DNA of 64,000 nucleotides from Agromyces intestinalis. Lineage in GTDB: Bacteria > Actinomycetota > Actinomycetes > Actinomycetales > Microbacteriaceae. The notes beneath the pieces were generated by a model. That model was given only the letters and a program-made list of their open reading frames with translations, made no database searches and had not been told where the DNA came from. The stretch spans positions 1,984,001-2,048,000 of the forward strand of contig NZ_CP043505.1 of NCBI RefSeq assembly GCF_008365295.1. The letters are read 5' to 3'. This document shows positions 1-7,816 of this stretch, in pieces (the first letter of the stretch is position 1; the number at the start of each line of letters is the position of its first letter). A program made the translations under genes and the position numbers.

Positions 1-605
1 AGCGAGACGCTGCCGTCGTCGAAGAACCCGGCCTGCTCGAACTCAGCGGCGAACCGCGCGTACATGATCCGGGTCGCGGCGAGCGACAGGGTCGCCGGCG
101 GCGGTGTCACCGAGGGATCCTCGGCTGCGAGCTGATCGCGTTTCGCCTGGTCCTGCTGCAACGCCGCACGAACTTCGCGCTCGGTGATCGACGCGAGCTC
201 GTCGTCCCAATTCTCGTCGGCGAGGAACCGTCGCGCCTGCTCGAGACGACCATCGACCTCGGAGTCGGGCAGCGCGCCGTACACCGGCTGCACGCGGACC
301 AGCACCTCGCACCGCCCGAGCGGGGTGCCCTCGCCGAACTCGAACGACCGCTCGGCGACGGCGTCGGGCGCCCAATCGAGCCAGCCGGCGATCGCGGGCA
401 CCGCTGCGGCAGCGCCGACTCCCGCACCGAGCAGGCCGAGCCCGAGCATCACGGTGATCGCGAGGCGGCCGGTTCGCCGGCGGCGCCGGTTCGCGGGTTG
501 TGCGGCGGCGACCGCGAGCGCGAGGGCGAGCTCGCGGGTCTCGTCGGCCTCCCCGAGCGCGGTCGGCGCGGCAGCGCGCACGAGGTCGTCGAGCGGGTCG
601 GTCAT
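1..605 (-). CDS. Single-pass membrane protein of unknown function, cut by window edge
   Basis: Reads on the minus strand from ATG at 605, preceded by a good ribosome binding site (AGGAGG, five bases before ATG), and runs off the window with no stop; about 201 residues are visible. The first 45 residues are hydrophilic and end in a run of five Arg. One hydrophobic segment follows (about residues 48-73, Gly/Ala/Leu rich), then a soluble part rich in Glu, Gln and Asp, predicted to lie outside the membrane. I recognise no domain. Short cytoplasmic head, Arg cluster, one membrane span and an outside tail are often seen in proteins encoded beside ECF sigma factors, but no sigma gene is visible here. 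The gene is real on frame, codon use and ribosome binding site; function unknown. Confidence 0.75.
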   Translation of the reverse strand, partial: MTDPLDDLVRAAAPTALGEADETRELALALAVAAAQPANRRRRRTGRLAITVMLGLGLLGAGVGAAAAVPAIAGWLDWAPDAVAERSFEFGEGTPLGRCEVLVRVQPVYGALPDSEVDGRLEQARRFLADENWDDELASITEREVRAALQQDQAKRDQLAAEDPSVTPPPATLSLAATRIMYARFAAEFEQAGFFDDGSVS

Positions 606-730
606 CAGGCCCTCCTTCGATGCATTCACCCAGTACATGTCCGGATGCGCCGGTTCGGCGTCAGCTTCGCCGAAGGTCGGCACGAGTCCCTACCGTGCTG
701 ACCTCTTCCGCCGCGCCCACGATTCGCCGT

Positions 731-799
731 TCAGGAAGGCCGCCCGACTCCCCGGCGTGTCGGACCCGAATGGACGGCGTGTCGCCGACTCCTTCCTGA
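731..799. repeat. Palindromic dispersed element, copy A (degenerate)
   Basis: Outer arms TCAGGAAGG (731-739) and CCTTCCTGA (791-799) are perfect inverted repeats. Inside are two direct copies of CGGCGTGTCG (753-762 and 775-784). The same outer arms and the same inner word occur at 31139-31206, and the inner word in inverted pairing at 16276-16345, so this is one member of a dispersed family. It lies in the 389-bp gap between the first gene and pntAA, which otherwise holds only promoters. Confidence 0.7.
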
Positions 800-909
800 T
801 CCGCGAGGATGGACGACTCGGCGCCGGCTCGAGTTCCGCCCGGTGAAGGAATCGCCGAACTTTCGCCACGGAAACACCGGAACCGTGGCCAATCCCGCAC
901 CCGGGTGCC

Positions 910-915
910 TACGCT
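910..915 (+). promoter_or_regulatory. Candidate -10 element for pntAA
   Basis: TACGCT matches the actinobacterial TANNNT -10 pattern about 80 bases before the GTG start. The leader that would follow contains an 8-bp inverted repeat (CGACTCCG 948-955, CGGAGTCG 975-982) just before the ribosome binding site. No convincing -35 is visible. Confidence 0.35.
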
Positions 916-994
916 CGTCCCAGAGATGCAGCAGCGCGGGGCATCTTCGACTCCGTCGACGATCCCGCGCGCCGCGGAGTCGTGAGGAGTACAC

Positions 995-2170
995 GTGAAG
1001 GTCGGCATCGCCAGAGAGCGACGCGAGGGCGAGCTACGGGTGGCCGCCACACCCGAGTCGGTGCGGCAGTTGCGCGGCATCGGGCTGGAGGTGATCGTCG
1101 AGCGCGGGGCCGGGGATGCCGCGGGGTTCCCCGACGGCGGGTACGTCGACGCGGGGGCGACGCTCGTCGACACGCTCGACCTCGGCGAGCTCGATGTGCT
1201 CGCGCACGTGCGACCGCTCGACCCCGAGACGCCGGCGAAGCTGCGGGCCGGTGCCGTGACGGTCGGTCTCGGCTCGCCGGCGAGCGAGCTCGCGACGGTG
1301 CACGCGCTCGCCGAGGCATCCACGACGTCGTTCGCCCTCGAACTCGTGCCGCGGATCTCGCGAGCGCAGTCGATGGACGCGCTGACCAGCCAATCGCTGA
1401 TCAGCGGCTACCGCTGCGTGCTCGAGGCGGCGATGCGGCTGCCGCGGTTCTTTCCGCTGTTCATGACCGCCGCGGGCACCATCCCGCCCGCGAAGGTGCT
1501 CGTGCTCGGTGCCGGCGTCGCCGGCCTCCAGGCGATCGGCACCGCGAAGCGGCTCGGGGCTCGCGTGTCGGCGAACGACGTGCGCGCGGCGTCGGCCGAC
1601 GAGGTGCGCTCGATGGGCGGCACGTTCATCGACCTCGACCTGGCTGCGGCCGACGCCGCGGGGGGCTACGCGAAGGAACTCGGCGAGGATCGCGCCGAGC
1701 TGCAACGGCGCCTGCTCGCCCCGCACGTGGCCGAGGCCGACGTGCTCATCACGACGGCCGCGATCCCGGGCCGCGCCGCCCCACGACTGGTCACGGCCGA
1801 AATGGTGGCCGCCATGAAGCCCGGCTCGGTCATCGTCGACCTCGCGGCCGAGACCGGCGGCAACGTCGAGGGCGCGGTCGCCGGGTCGGATGTCCCGGTG
1901 CCCGTCGCGGGCGGCCACGGTCACGTCACGATCGTCGGCATGAAAGATGCCGCGTCGCGCATGCCGCACGATGCATCCAAGCTCTACGCGAAGAACGTGT
2001 CGAACCTCATCGAACTGCTCACCCACGACGGCGTCATCGCGCCCGACTTCGACGACGAGGTCGTCGCCGGCGCCTGCCTCACGCATGACGGCGAGGTGCG
2101 GCACCAGCCGACCGCGCAGGCGCTCGCCGAGGCATCCGTCGCAGCCCGCCCCACGGAAGGGATCGCCTGA
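995..2170 (+). CDS. pntAA: NAD(P) transhydrogenase subunit alpha, soluble NAD(H)-binding part
   Basis: Part of the membrane enzyme that transfers hydride from NADH to NADP+ driven by proton flow, supplying NADPH. The 391-residue product has the AlaDH/PNT N-terminal domain (starts MKVGIARERREGE) and the C-terminal NAD-binding domain with the dinucleotide motif GAGVAG near residue 172, followed by a typical PNT segment with GRAAPRLV. It lacks membrane spans; these are on the next gene, so this is the three-subunit arrangement known in Rhodospirillum and mycobacteria, unlike the fused PntA of E. coli. GTG start chosen because GAGGAG lies six to twelve bases upstream. Its stop overlaps the start of pntAB by one base (TGATG), indicating translational coupling in one operon. 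Confidence 0.95.
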   Translation: MKVGIARERREGELRVAATPESVRQLRGIGLEVIVERGAGDAAGFPDGGYVDAGATLVDTLDLGELDVLAHVRPLDPETPAKLRAGAVTVGLGSPASELATVHALAEASTTSFALELVPRISRAQSMDALTSQSLISGYRCVLEAAMRLPRFFPLFMTAAGTIPPAKVLVLGAGVAGLQAIGTAKRLGARVSANDVRAASADEVRSMGGTFIDLDLAAADAAGGYAKELGEDRAELQRRLLAPHVAEADVLITTAAIPGRAAPRLVTAEMVAAMKPGSVIVDLAAETGGNVEGAVAGSDVPVPVAGGHGHVTIVGMKDAASRMPHDASKLYAKNVSNLIELLTHDGVIAPDFDDEVVAGACLTHDGEVRHQPTAQALAEASVAARPTEGIA

Positions 2171-2493
2171 TGGACGCCATCGCCCTCGCCACCATCACCG
2201 TGCTGGCGATCTTCGTCGGCTTCGAGGTCGTCTCGAAGGTATCGAGCACCCTGCACACCCCGCTCATGAGCGGCACCAACGCGATCCACGGCATCGTGCT
2301 CGTCGGCGCGATCATCGTGGCCGGCCAGGCATCCGACCCGTGGGTGCTCGCCCTCGCGCTGCTCGCCGTCGTGCTCGCCACCGCCAACCTGGTCGGCGGC
2401 TTCGTCGTCACCGACCGCATGCTCGAGATGTTCAAGGGACGCAGAGCGGCGGATGCCTCGAAGCCCACGACCCCGAAGGGAGCCGCCGAGTGA
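2170..2493 (+). CDS. pntAB: NAD(P) transhydrogenase subunit alpha, membrane part
   Basis: A 107-residue hydrophobic protein with about three membrane spans (around residues 3-20, 38-55 and 60-80) and the conserved PntA C-terminal signature HTPLMSGTNAIHGIV. It is the membrane half of the alpha subunit and forms the proton channel with PntB. It ends in a hydrophilic tail. Start and stop overlap pntAA (one base) and pntB (four bases, GTGA), so the three genes are almost certainly one transcript. Confidence 0.93.
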   Translation: MDAIALATITVLAIFVGFEVVSKVSSTLHTPLMSGTNAIHGIVLVGAIIVAGQASDPWVLALALLAVVLATANLVGGFVVTDRMLEMFKGRRAADASKPTTPKGAAE

Positions 2494-3863
2494 GCGTGCT
2501 CGACCCGACCTGGAGCGCGCTGCTCTACCTCGTCGCCGCGATCTGCTTCATCCTCGCCCTGAAAGGTCTCTCCTCACCGAAGACGGCGCGACGCGGAAAC
2601 CTGATCGGCGCATTCGGTGCGCTCGTCGCCGTCGTCACGGTGTTCCTGTCGAGCCGGCTCGAGAACATCCCCTGGATCCTGGCCGCGATCGCCGTCGGCA
2701 CGGCGATCGCCTGGCCCGTCGCACGTCGTGTGCAGATGACGCAGATGCCGCAGCTCGTCGCCCTGCTGAACGGCGTCGGCGGCGGTGCGGCGGCGATCGT
2801 CGCGCTGCTCGAACTCGGCCACGCGGGCGACTGGTGGATCCGCCTCGCGGTCGTGCTCACCCTGGTGATCGGCGCGATCTCGTTCGCCGGGTCGATCATC
2901 ACGTTCCTGAAGCTGCAGGGGATCATGTCGGCGCGCGCCATCCTCTTCCCGGGGCTGCCCGTCGTGATGGGGCTCGTGATCGTCGCGGCGATCACGGCGG
3001 GTGCCTGGGTCGTCGTCGCGGCGCCCGTGTGGGCGGCCGTCGTCGTGCTCGCCCTCGGCGCGGTGGTCGGCGTGCTGCTCGTGCTGCCGGTCGGCGGCGC
3101 CGACGTGCCCATCGTCATCTCACTGCTGAACGCGTTCACCGGCCTCGCGGTCGCCGCATCGGGGTTCGTGCTCGGCAACGTGCTGCTCATCATCGCGGGA
3201 ACGCTGGTCGGAGCATCCGGAACCATCCTCACCCGCGCGATGGCCCACGCGATGGGCCGCAGCGTCGCGGGCATCCTGTTCGGGGCCTTCAAGGGCGGGT
3301 CGACCGCCGGATCGACGACCGAGAGCGACCGCCCGGTGCGCTCGTCGAACGCCGAGGACGTCGCGGTGCTGCTGGGCTACGCGCAGAAGGTCATCATCGT
3401 GCCGGGGTACGGGCTCGCGGTCGCACAGGGTCAGCACACCGTCGCCGAGCTGCGACAGGCGCTCGAGGCGCGCGGCACCGAGGTGTCGTTCGCGATCCAC
3501 CCGGTCGCCGGCCGCATGCCCGGGCATATGAACGTGCTGCTCGCCGAAGCCGACGTGCCCTACGAGGCGCTGAAGGAGATGGGCGAGGTCAACAGCGAGT
3601 TCAAACAGGCGGATGTCGCGCTGGTCGTCGGCGCGAACGACGTCGTGAACCCCGCCGCGAAGTCGACCCCCGGGTCGCCGATCTACGGCATGCCGATCCT
3701 CGAGGCGGCCGACGCGAAGCAGGTGGTGTTCCTCAAGCGCTCGATGCGCCCCGGCTTCGCCGGCATCGAGAACGACCTGCTGTACGAACCGCAGACCACG
3801 CTGCTGTTCGGCGACGCGAAGGAGTCGCTCGCGAAGGTGCTCACCGCGGTGAAGGGGCTGTAG
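2490..3863 (+). CDS. pntB: NAD(P) transhydrogenase subunit beta
   Basis: The NADP(H)-binding, mostly membrane-embedded subunit. The 457-residue product has about eight or nine N-terminal membrane spans followed by a soluble C-terminal domain from about residue 280. Family signatures include VIIVPGYGLAVAQGQH, the stretch GRMPGHMNVLLAEA, and the NADP-binding segment with VGANDVVNPAA near the end, all closely matching PntB. I place the start at GTG 2490, which overlaps the pntAB stop as GTGA; a much longer reading frame upstream is only an extension through pntAB. The gene ends 14 bases before a palindromic repeat that probably separates it from the converging ABC transporter genes. Confidence 0.95.
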   Translation: MSVLDPTWSALLYLVAAICFILALKGLSSPKTARRGNLIGAFGALVAVVTVFLSSRLENIPWILAAIAVGTAIAWPVARRVQMTQMPQLVALLNGVGGGAAAIVALLELGHAGDWWIRLAVVLTLVIGAISFAGSIITFLKLQGIMSARAILFPGLPVVMGLVIVAAITAGAWVVVAAPVWAAVVVLALGAVVGVLLVLPVGGADVPIVISLLNAFTGLAVAASGFVLGNVLLIIAGTLVGASGTILTRAMAHAMGRSVAGILFGAFKGGSTAGSTTESDRPVRSSNAEDVAVLLGYAQKVIIVPGYGLAVAQGQHTVAELRQALEARGTEVSFAIHPVAGRMPGHMNVLLAEADVPYEALKEMGEVNSEFKQADVALVVGANDVVNPAAKSTPGSPIYGMPILEAADAKQVVFLKRSMRPGFAGIENDLLYEPQTTLLFGDAKESLAKVLTAVKGL

Positions 3864-3876
3864 CGACCGCACCCAT

Positions 3877-3992
3877 CCGCTGGGCGAGTGGCGAGCGACG
3901 AAGGAGCACGCGTATCGAGACCCCGTGAGATCCGCTGGGTCGCGTGGACCTCGACGCACCGTCGCTGCCCGCCCGCGCGCCTCGACCAGCGG
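3877..3992. repeat. Intergenic palindromic repeat between converging operons
   Basis: The ends are inverted repeats: CCGCTGGGCGAG (3877-3888) and CTCGACCAGCGG (3981-3992), with one mismatch, and an internal partial copy CCGCTGGGTCG begins at 3932. From general knowledge, a word of this type (CCGCTGGTCGAG...TATCGAGACC) is a widespread intergenic repeat in Microbacteriaceae. It fills most of the gap between pntB and the ABC exporter and may act as a bidirectional terminator. Confidence 0.65.
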
Positions 3993-4004
3993 AGCGGGTC
4001 TGTC

Positions 4005-5804
4005 TCACACCGTCGTCGACTCCCACTCGGCGTGCAGTTCGGCGAACTCGCCGCCCTCGGCGATGAGCTCGGCCGGCGAGCCGTCTTCGAGCAGCCTTCC
4101 CCCGCCGAGCACGAGCACGCGGTCGGCGATCTCGACCGTCGAGAGCCGGTGGGCGATGATGATCGCCGTGCGTCCGTCGAGCAGGCGAGCGAGCCCTCGC
4201 TGCACGAGGGCCTCGCTCGGCAGGTCGAGCGAGCTCGTGGCCTCGTCGAGGATCAGCACGGCCGGGTCGGCGAGGAACGCGCGCGCGAACGACACGAGCT
4301 GACGCTGACCCGCCGAGAGCCGCCCACCGCGCTTGTTCACGTCGGTGTCGTACCCGTCGGGCAGCAGTTCGATGAACCGGTCGGCGCCGACCGCGCGTGC
4401 CGCGGCGCGGATCTCGTCGGGGGTCGCCTCGGGTCGGCCGACGGCGATGTTCTCGGCGATCGAGCCGCTGAACAGGAACGCCTCCTGGGTCACCATGACG
4501 ACGGCGCGGCGCAGGTCGGCGAACGCCACCTCGCGCACGTCGACGCCGTCGAGGCGCACGGCACCCTCGGTCACGTCGTAGAACCGGGCGACGAGCTTGG
4601 CGAGGGTCGACTTGCCCGCTCCGGTCGAGCCGACGAGCGCGACGGTCTGCCCGGCGGGGATCACCAGGTCGAGGTGCGGCAGGATGTCTCGTTCGGGCGT
4701 GTAGCCGAAGCGCACGTCGTCGAACTCGATCCGGCCGGCCGCGCGCGGCAGCGGCACCGGCTGGCGCGGCGGGCGGATGCTCGGCTGCTCTTCGAGCAGG
4801 CCCGAGATCTTCTCGAGCGCGGCGACCGACGACTGCAGCGAATTGTAGAACTGCGCCATGTCCTGCACGGGCGTGAAGAACCGCTTCGCGTAGAGCACCG
4901 CGGCCACGAGCGCACCGACCGCGAGCGTGCCCGAGAACACCCGGTATCCGTCGACGGCCAGCAGTGCGGCGACGGTCACGTTGCCGATGAGCACCAGGCC
5001 CGGGTTGTAGACGCCGATGAGCCCGACCGCGCGCTGGTCGGCGACGCGGTACTCGTCGGCGAGCCGGGTGTGCTCGTCGAGGTTGCGGCGCTCGCGGTGG
5101 AACGCCTGCACCGCGCGGTGCCCGGCCATGGTCTCGACGAACTGCACGATGAGGTTCGCCGACGCGACGCGCGTCGAGCGGTAGTGCAGCTGCGATCGCT
5201 GCTGGAACCACCTCGTCAGGAACCACACGGGTACCGCCGCGGCGAGCAGCACGAGCCCGCTCCACGGGTCGAGCACGAACAGGAGCCCGGCGATGAACGC
5301 CATGTACAGGAATCCCGACAGCAGCTGGTTCACGCCCGAGTCGAGCACTTCGCGTACCGCGTCGAGGTCGGACGTCTGCCGCGCGATGATGCGCCCCGAC
5401 GTATACGTCTCGTGGAATTCGAGGCTGAGCCGCTGCGTGTGCAGGAACACCCGCTTGCGCAGGTCGAACAGCGCGGCCTGCGAGATCCGCGCGTTCAAGC
5501 GGATGAACCACAGCGTGAGGACCCCGCCCGCGACGGCCGCGGTCAGGTAGGCGCCGCCGTCGAACAGGATCCGCGTCGGGTCGCCGCTGATCAGGGCGGG
5601 CAGCCCGGCATCGAGGGCGGATGCCACGAGCAGCGGCCCGAGCGCCTTCGCACCCTGGGCGGATGCCACGAGCAGCAGCATGAGCGCGAACCGCCACCGC
5701 ATCGGGCGCAGCAGCGAACCGAGCAGGCGCAGCGAACGCCGCCGCACGAAGCGGGCGCGCTCGCGCTCGAGCTGGATGTCGTCTTCGAATGCGACGCCGC
5801 TCAT
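4005..5804 (-). CDS. ABC exporter half-transporter with intact ATPase site (partner of upstream gene)
   Basis: A 599-residue fused transporter: N-terminal six-span ABC exporter membrane domain (about residues 35-330), then an ATP-binding domain. Walker A is GSTGAGKST, the signature is LSAGQ, Walker B reads LILDEATSSLD with the catalytic Glu present, and the switch His is in IIAHRLSTV. The ATG at 5804 overlaps the stop of the upstream transporter gene (ATGA), so the two are co-translated and almost surely form a heterodimer. Family members export lipids, peptides or drugs; substrate not predictable. A 1,331-residue open frame across both genes is not one protein, because the first part lies in a different frame from the true upstream gene. 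Confidence 0.92.
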   Translation of the reverse strand: MSGVAFEDDIQLERERARFVRRRSLRLLGSLLRPMRWRFALMLLLVASAQGAKALGPLLVASALDAGLPALISGDPTRILFDGGAYLTAAVAGGVLTLWFIRLNARISQAALFDLRKRVFLHTQRLSLEFHETYTSGRIIARQTSDLDAVREVLDSGVNQLLSGFLYMAFIAGLLFVLDPWSGLVLLAAAVPVWFLTRWFQQRSQLHYRSTRVASANLIVQFVETMAGHRAVQAFHRERRNLDEHTRLADEYRVADQRAVGLIGVYNPGLVLIGNVTVAALLAVDGYRVFSGTLAVGALVAAVLYAKRFFTPVQDMAQFYNSLQSSVAALEKISGLLEEQPSIRPPRQPVPLPRAAGRIEFDDVRFGYTPERDILPHLDLVIPAGQTVALVGSTGAGKSTLAKLVARFYDVTEGAVRLDGVDVREVAFADLRRAVVMVTQEAFLFSGSIAENIAVGRPEATPDEIRAAARAVGADRFIELLPDGYDTDVNKRGGRLSAGQRQLVSFARAFLADPAVLILDEATSSLDLPSEALVQRGLARLLDGRTAIIIAHRLSTVEIADRVLVLGGGRLLEDGSPAELIAEGGEFAELHAEWESTTV

Positions 5805-7816
5805 CGTCGTGCCCTCGCGATCGCCGTGGCGCCTGTCGGTTTCGCGGACGCGCCCGCCGGCTTCGCGGACGCGTCCGCCGGCTTCGCCGTCGCGGTGCGC
5901 CGCGCACGCGCGGCACCGTCGGCAGGGATCGGACCCGCTCCGGATTCGCGCACCGGGCGTGCCTGCCTGGCGAGCACCGAGCGGTACAGCTCGTGCGTCG
6001 CGAGCAGTTCGGCATGGGTGCCGACCGCGACGATGCGGCCCTCGTGCAGCAGCGCCACCCGGTCGGCGAGGGCGACGGTCGACGGGCGGTGCGCGACGAC
6101 CAGCGTCGTGGTGCCGCGCAGCGAGGCCCGCAGGCGTTCGGTGACCAGCGCCTCGGTGCGCACGTCGAGCGCCGAGAGCGGGTCGTCGAGGATGAGCACC
6201 CGCGGCGCGGGGGCGATGGCGCGGGCGAGCGCGATGCGCTGGCGCTGGCCGCCCGACAGGCTGAGGCCCTCTTCGCCGATCATCGCGTCGACGCCGCCGG
6301 GAAGCGAGTGCACGAAGTCGGCGCCGGCGACGTCGAGCGCTTGCCGCAGCACGTCGTCGCCCGCGTCGGGCACGCCGAGCAGCACGTTCTCGCGCACCGA
6401 TGCCGAGAACAGCACCGGCTCTTCGAAGGCCATCGACACGTGCGTGCGAAGCGTCCGCCGGTCGAGGTCGCGCACGTCGATGCCGCCGACCCGCACCGCG
6501 CCCCCGGTGACGTCGTACAGCCGCGGTACGAGCTGGGCGAGCGTGCTCTTGCCGCCGCCGGTGAGCGCGACGAGCGCGAGGGTCTCCCCCGGCTCGACGA
6601 CGAGGTCGACACCGTCGAGCAGGTCGGCTGCCTCGGGCGGTGCGTCGGGATACCGGAAGCGCACCTCGGCGAACTCGAGCCGGACGCCTCGCTCCACACG
6701 GCCCGAACGAGCCGTCGAGACATCCGAGACATCCGAGACATCCGCGCTGTTCGAAGCATCCGTGCTGTCTGAAGGATCCATGCCGATCGAGGCATCCAAG
6801 CGCTGCCGTTCGCCCTCGGCGGGGTCGAGGATCGTGTTCGGTACGTCGAGCACTTCGAAGTACCGATCGATCGCGGCCTTGGCGTCCATCGACATCGCGA
6901 ACTGCTCGCCCAGCCGGCCGAGCGGGCCGTTGACGAGGGCCGCGGTCGCGAAGAACGCGACCAGCGCGCCCACCGTGAGGTCGCCGTCGGCGACCAGGAA
7001 CGCGCCCACGACGAGCGCGACCGCGAGAGCCGCCTCGGGCAGCAGGGTGAGCAGCATCGAGACGGTCGACAGCGAGCGCGACTTCGAGAGCTCGGTCTCG
7101 CGCAGCTCGTCGGCGCGGGCGGCGAACGAGTCGAGCGCGTCGCGCCCGCGCCCGAAGGCCTTCAGAACGCGGATGCCGCGGACCGACTCCTCGACGACCG
7201 TGGCGAGGTCGCCCGCCTGATCCTGGGCGAGGCGCGAGGCGATGCGGTACCGGCGGCGGAACCGGAAGCTCATGACGAGCACCGGCAGCGCGGCCGCCGC
7301 GTAGATCACGCCGAGCAGCCAGCTCGAGGCGAACATGAGCGCCGTGCCGATCGCGATCGTGATCGCGTTCACGCAGATCATGATCATGCCGAAGCTGATC
7401 CAGCGGCGGAACCGGCGGATGTCGCTCATCGACCTCGACAGCAACTGCCCGCTGCCCCACTCGTCGTGGAACGCGACCGGCAACTCGGTGAGGTGGGCGT
7501 AGAGGCGCACGCGCAGCTTCGCCTCGAGCTTCGTGCCCGGGGCGAGCACGAGCTGGCGGCGCGCGGTGAGCAGCGCCGCCTCGGCGATGCCGAGCGCGAG
7601 CACGATTCCGACGCCCCACCACAGGGCGACCGGGTCGGAGTCGGCGAAGAGCGGACCGTTCACGATCCACTGCAGCACCTGCGGGATCGCGAGCGCGACC
7701 GCGCTCGCCAGCACCGCCGTGGTCAAGCCGAGCGCGAGCCGGGGCACGACCTCGCGCGAAAGAGGATAGAGGCGCAGCAGCGATCGGCTGAACGAGCTCT
7801 CGGCGGTACCGGTCAT
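5801..7816 (-). CDS. ABC exporter half-transporter with degenerate ATPase site
   Basis: A 671-residue membrane-ATPase fusion. Six membrane spans lie in about residues 25-310, then an Asp/Ser-rich linker (around residues 350-375, with the triplet DVS repeated three times), then the ATP-binding domain. Walker A reads ALTGGGKST (first Gly replaced by Ala) and Walker B reads LILDDPLSALD, with Asp in place of the catalytic Glu; the signature [14 protein letters not shown] is intact. This is the noncanonical partner of heterodimeric exporters such as TM287/288. The C-terminal 45 residues are Ala/Lys-rich with KPAGASAKP-type repeats. It overlaps both the MocR-like regulator upstream and the partner transporter downstream by four bases, giving a three-gene operon. 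Confidence 0.92.
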   Translation of the reverse strand: MTGTAESSFSRSLLRLYPLSREVVPRLALGLTTAVLASAVALAIPQVLQWIVNGPLFADSDPVALWWGVGIVLALGIAEAALLTARRQLVLAPGTKLEAKLRVRLYAHLTELPVAFHDEWGSGQLLSRSMSDIRRFRRWISFGMIMICVNAITIAIGTALMFASSWLLGVIYAAAALPVLVMSFRFRRRYRIASRLAQDQAGDLATVVEESVRGIRVLKAFGRGRDALDSFAARADELRETELSKSRSLSTVSMLLTLLPEAALAVALVVGAFLVADGDLTVGALVAFFATAALVNGPLGRLGEQFAMSMDAKAAIDRYFEVLDVPNTILDPAEGERQRLDASIGMDPSDSTDASNSADVSDVSDVSTARSGRVERGVRLEFAEVRFRYPDAPPEAADLLDGVDLVVEPGETLALVALTGGGKSTLAQLVPRLYDVTGGAVRVGGIDVRDLDRRTLRTHVSMAFEEPVLFSASVRENVLLGVPDAGDDVLRQALDVAGADFVHSLPGGVDAMIGEEGLSLSGGQRQRIALARAIAPAPRVLILDDPLSALDVRTEALVTERLRASLRGTTTLVVAHRPSTVALADRVALLHEGRIVAVGTHAELLATHELYRSVLARQARPVRESGAGPIPADGAARARRTATAKPADASAKPAGASAKPTGATAIARARR

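Noticed and set aside
3888..7220. A 1,110-codon open frame on the plus strand opposite the ABC exporter genes
   Set aside because: It has no start signal, is rich in Arg/Glu/His/Gly repeats typical of GC-rich antisense shadows, and overlaps two clearly conserved transporter genes.
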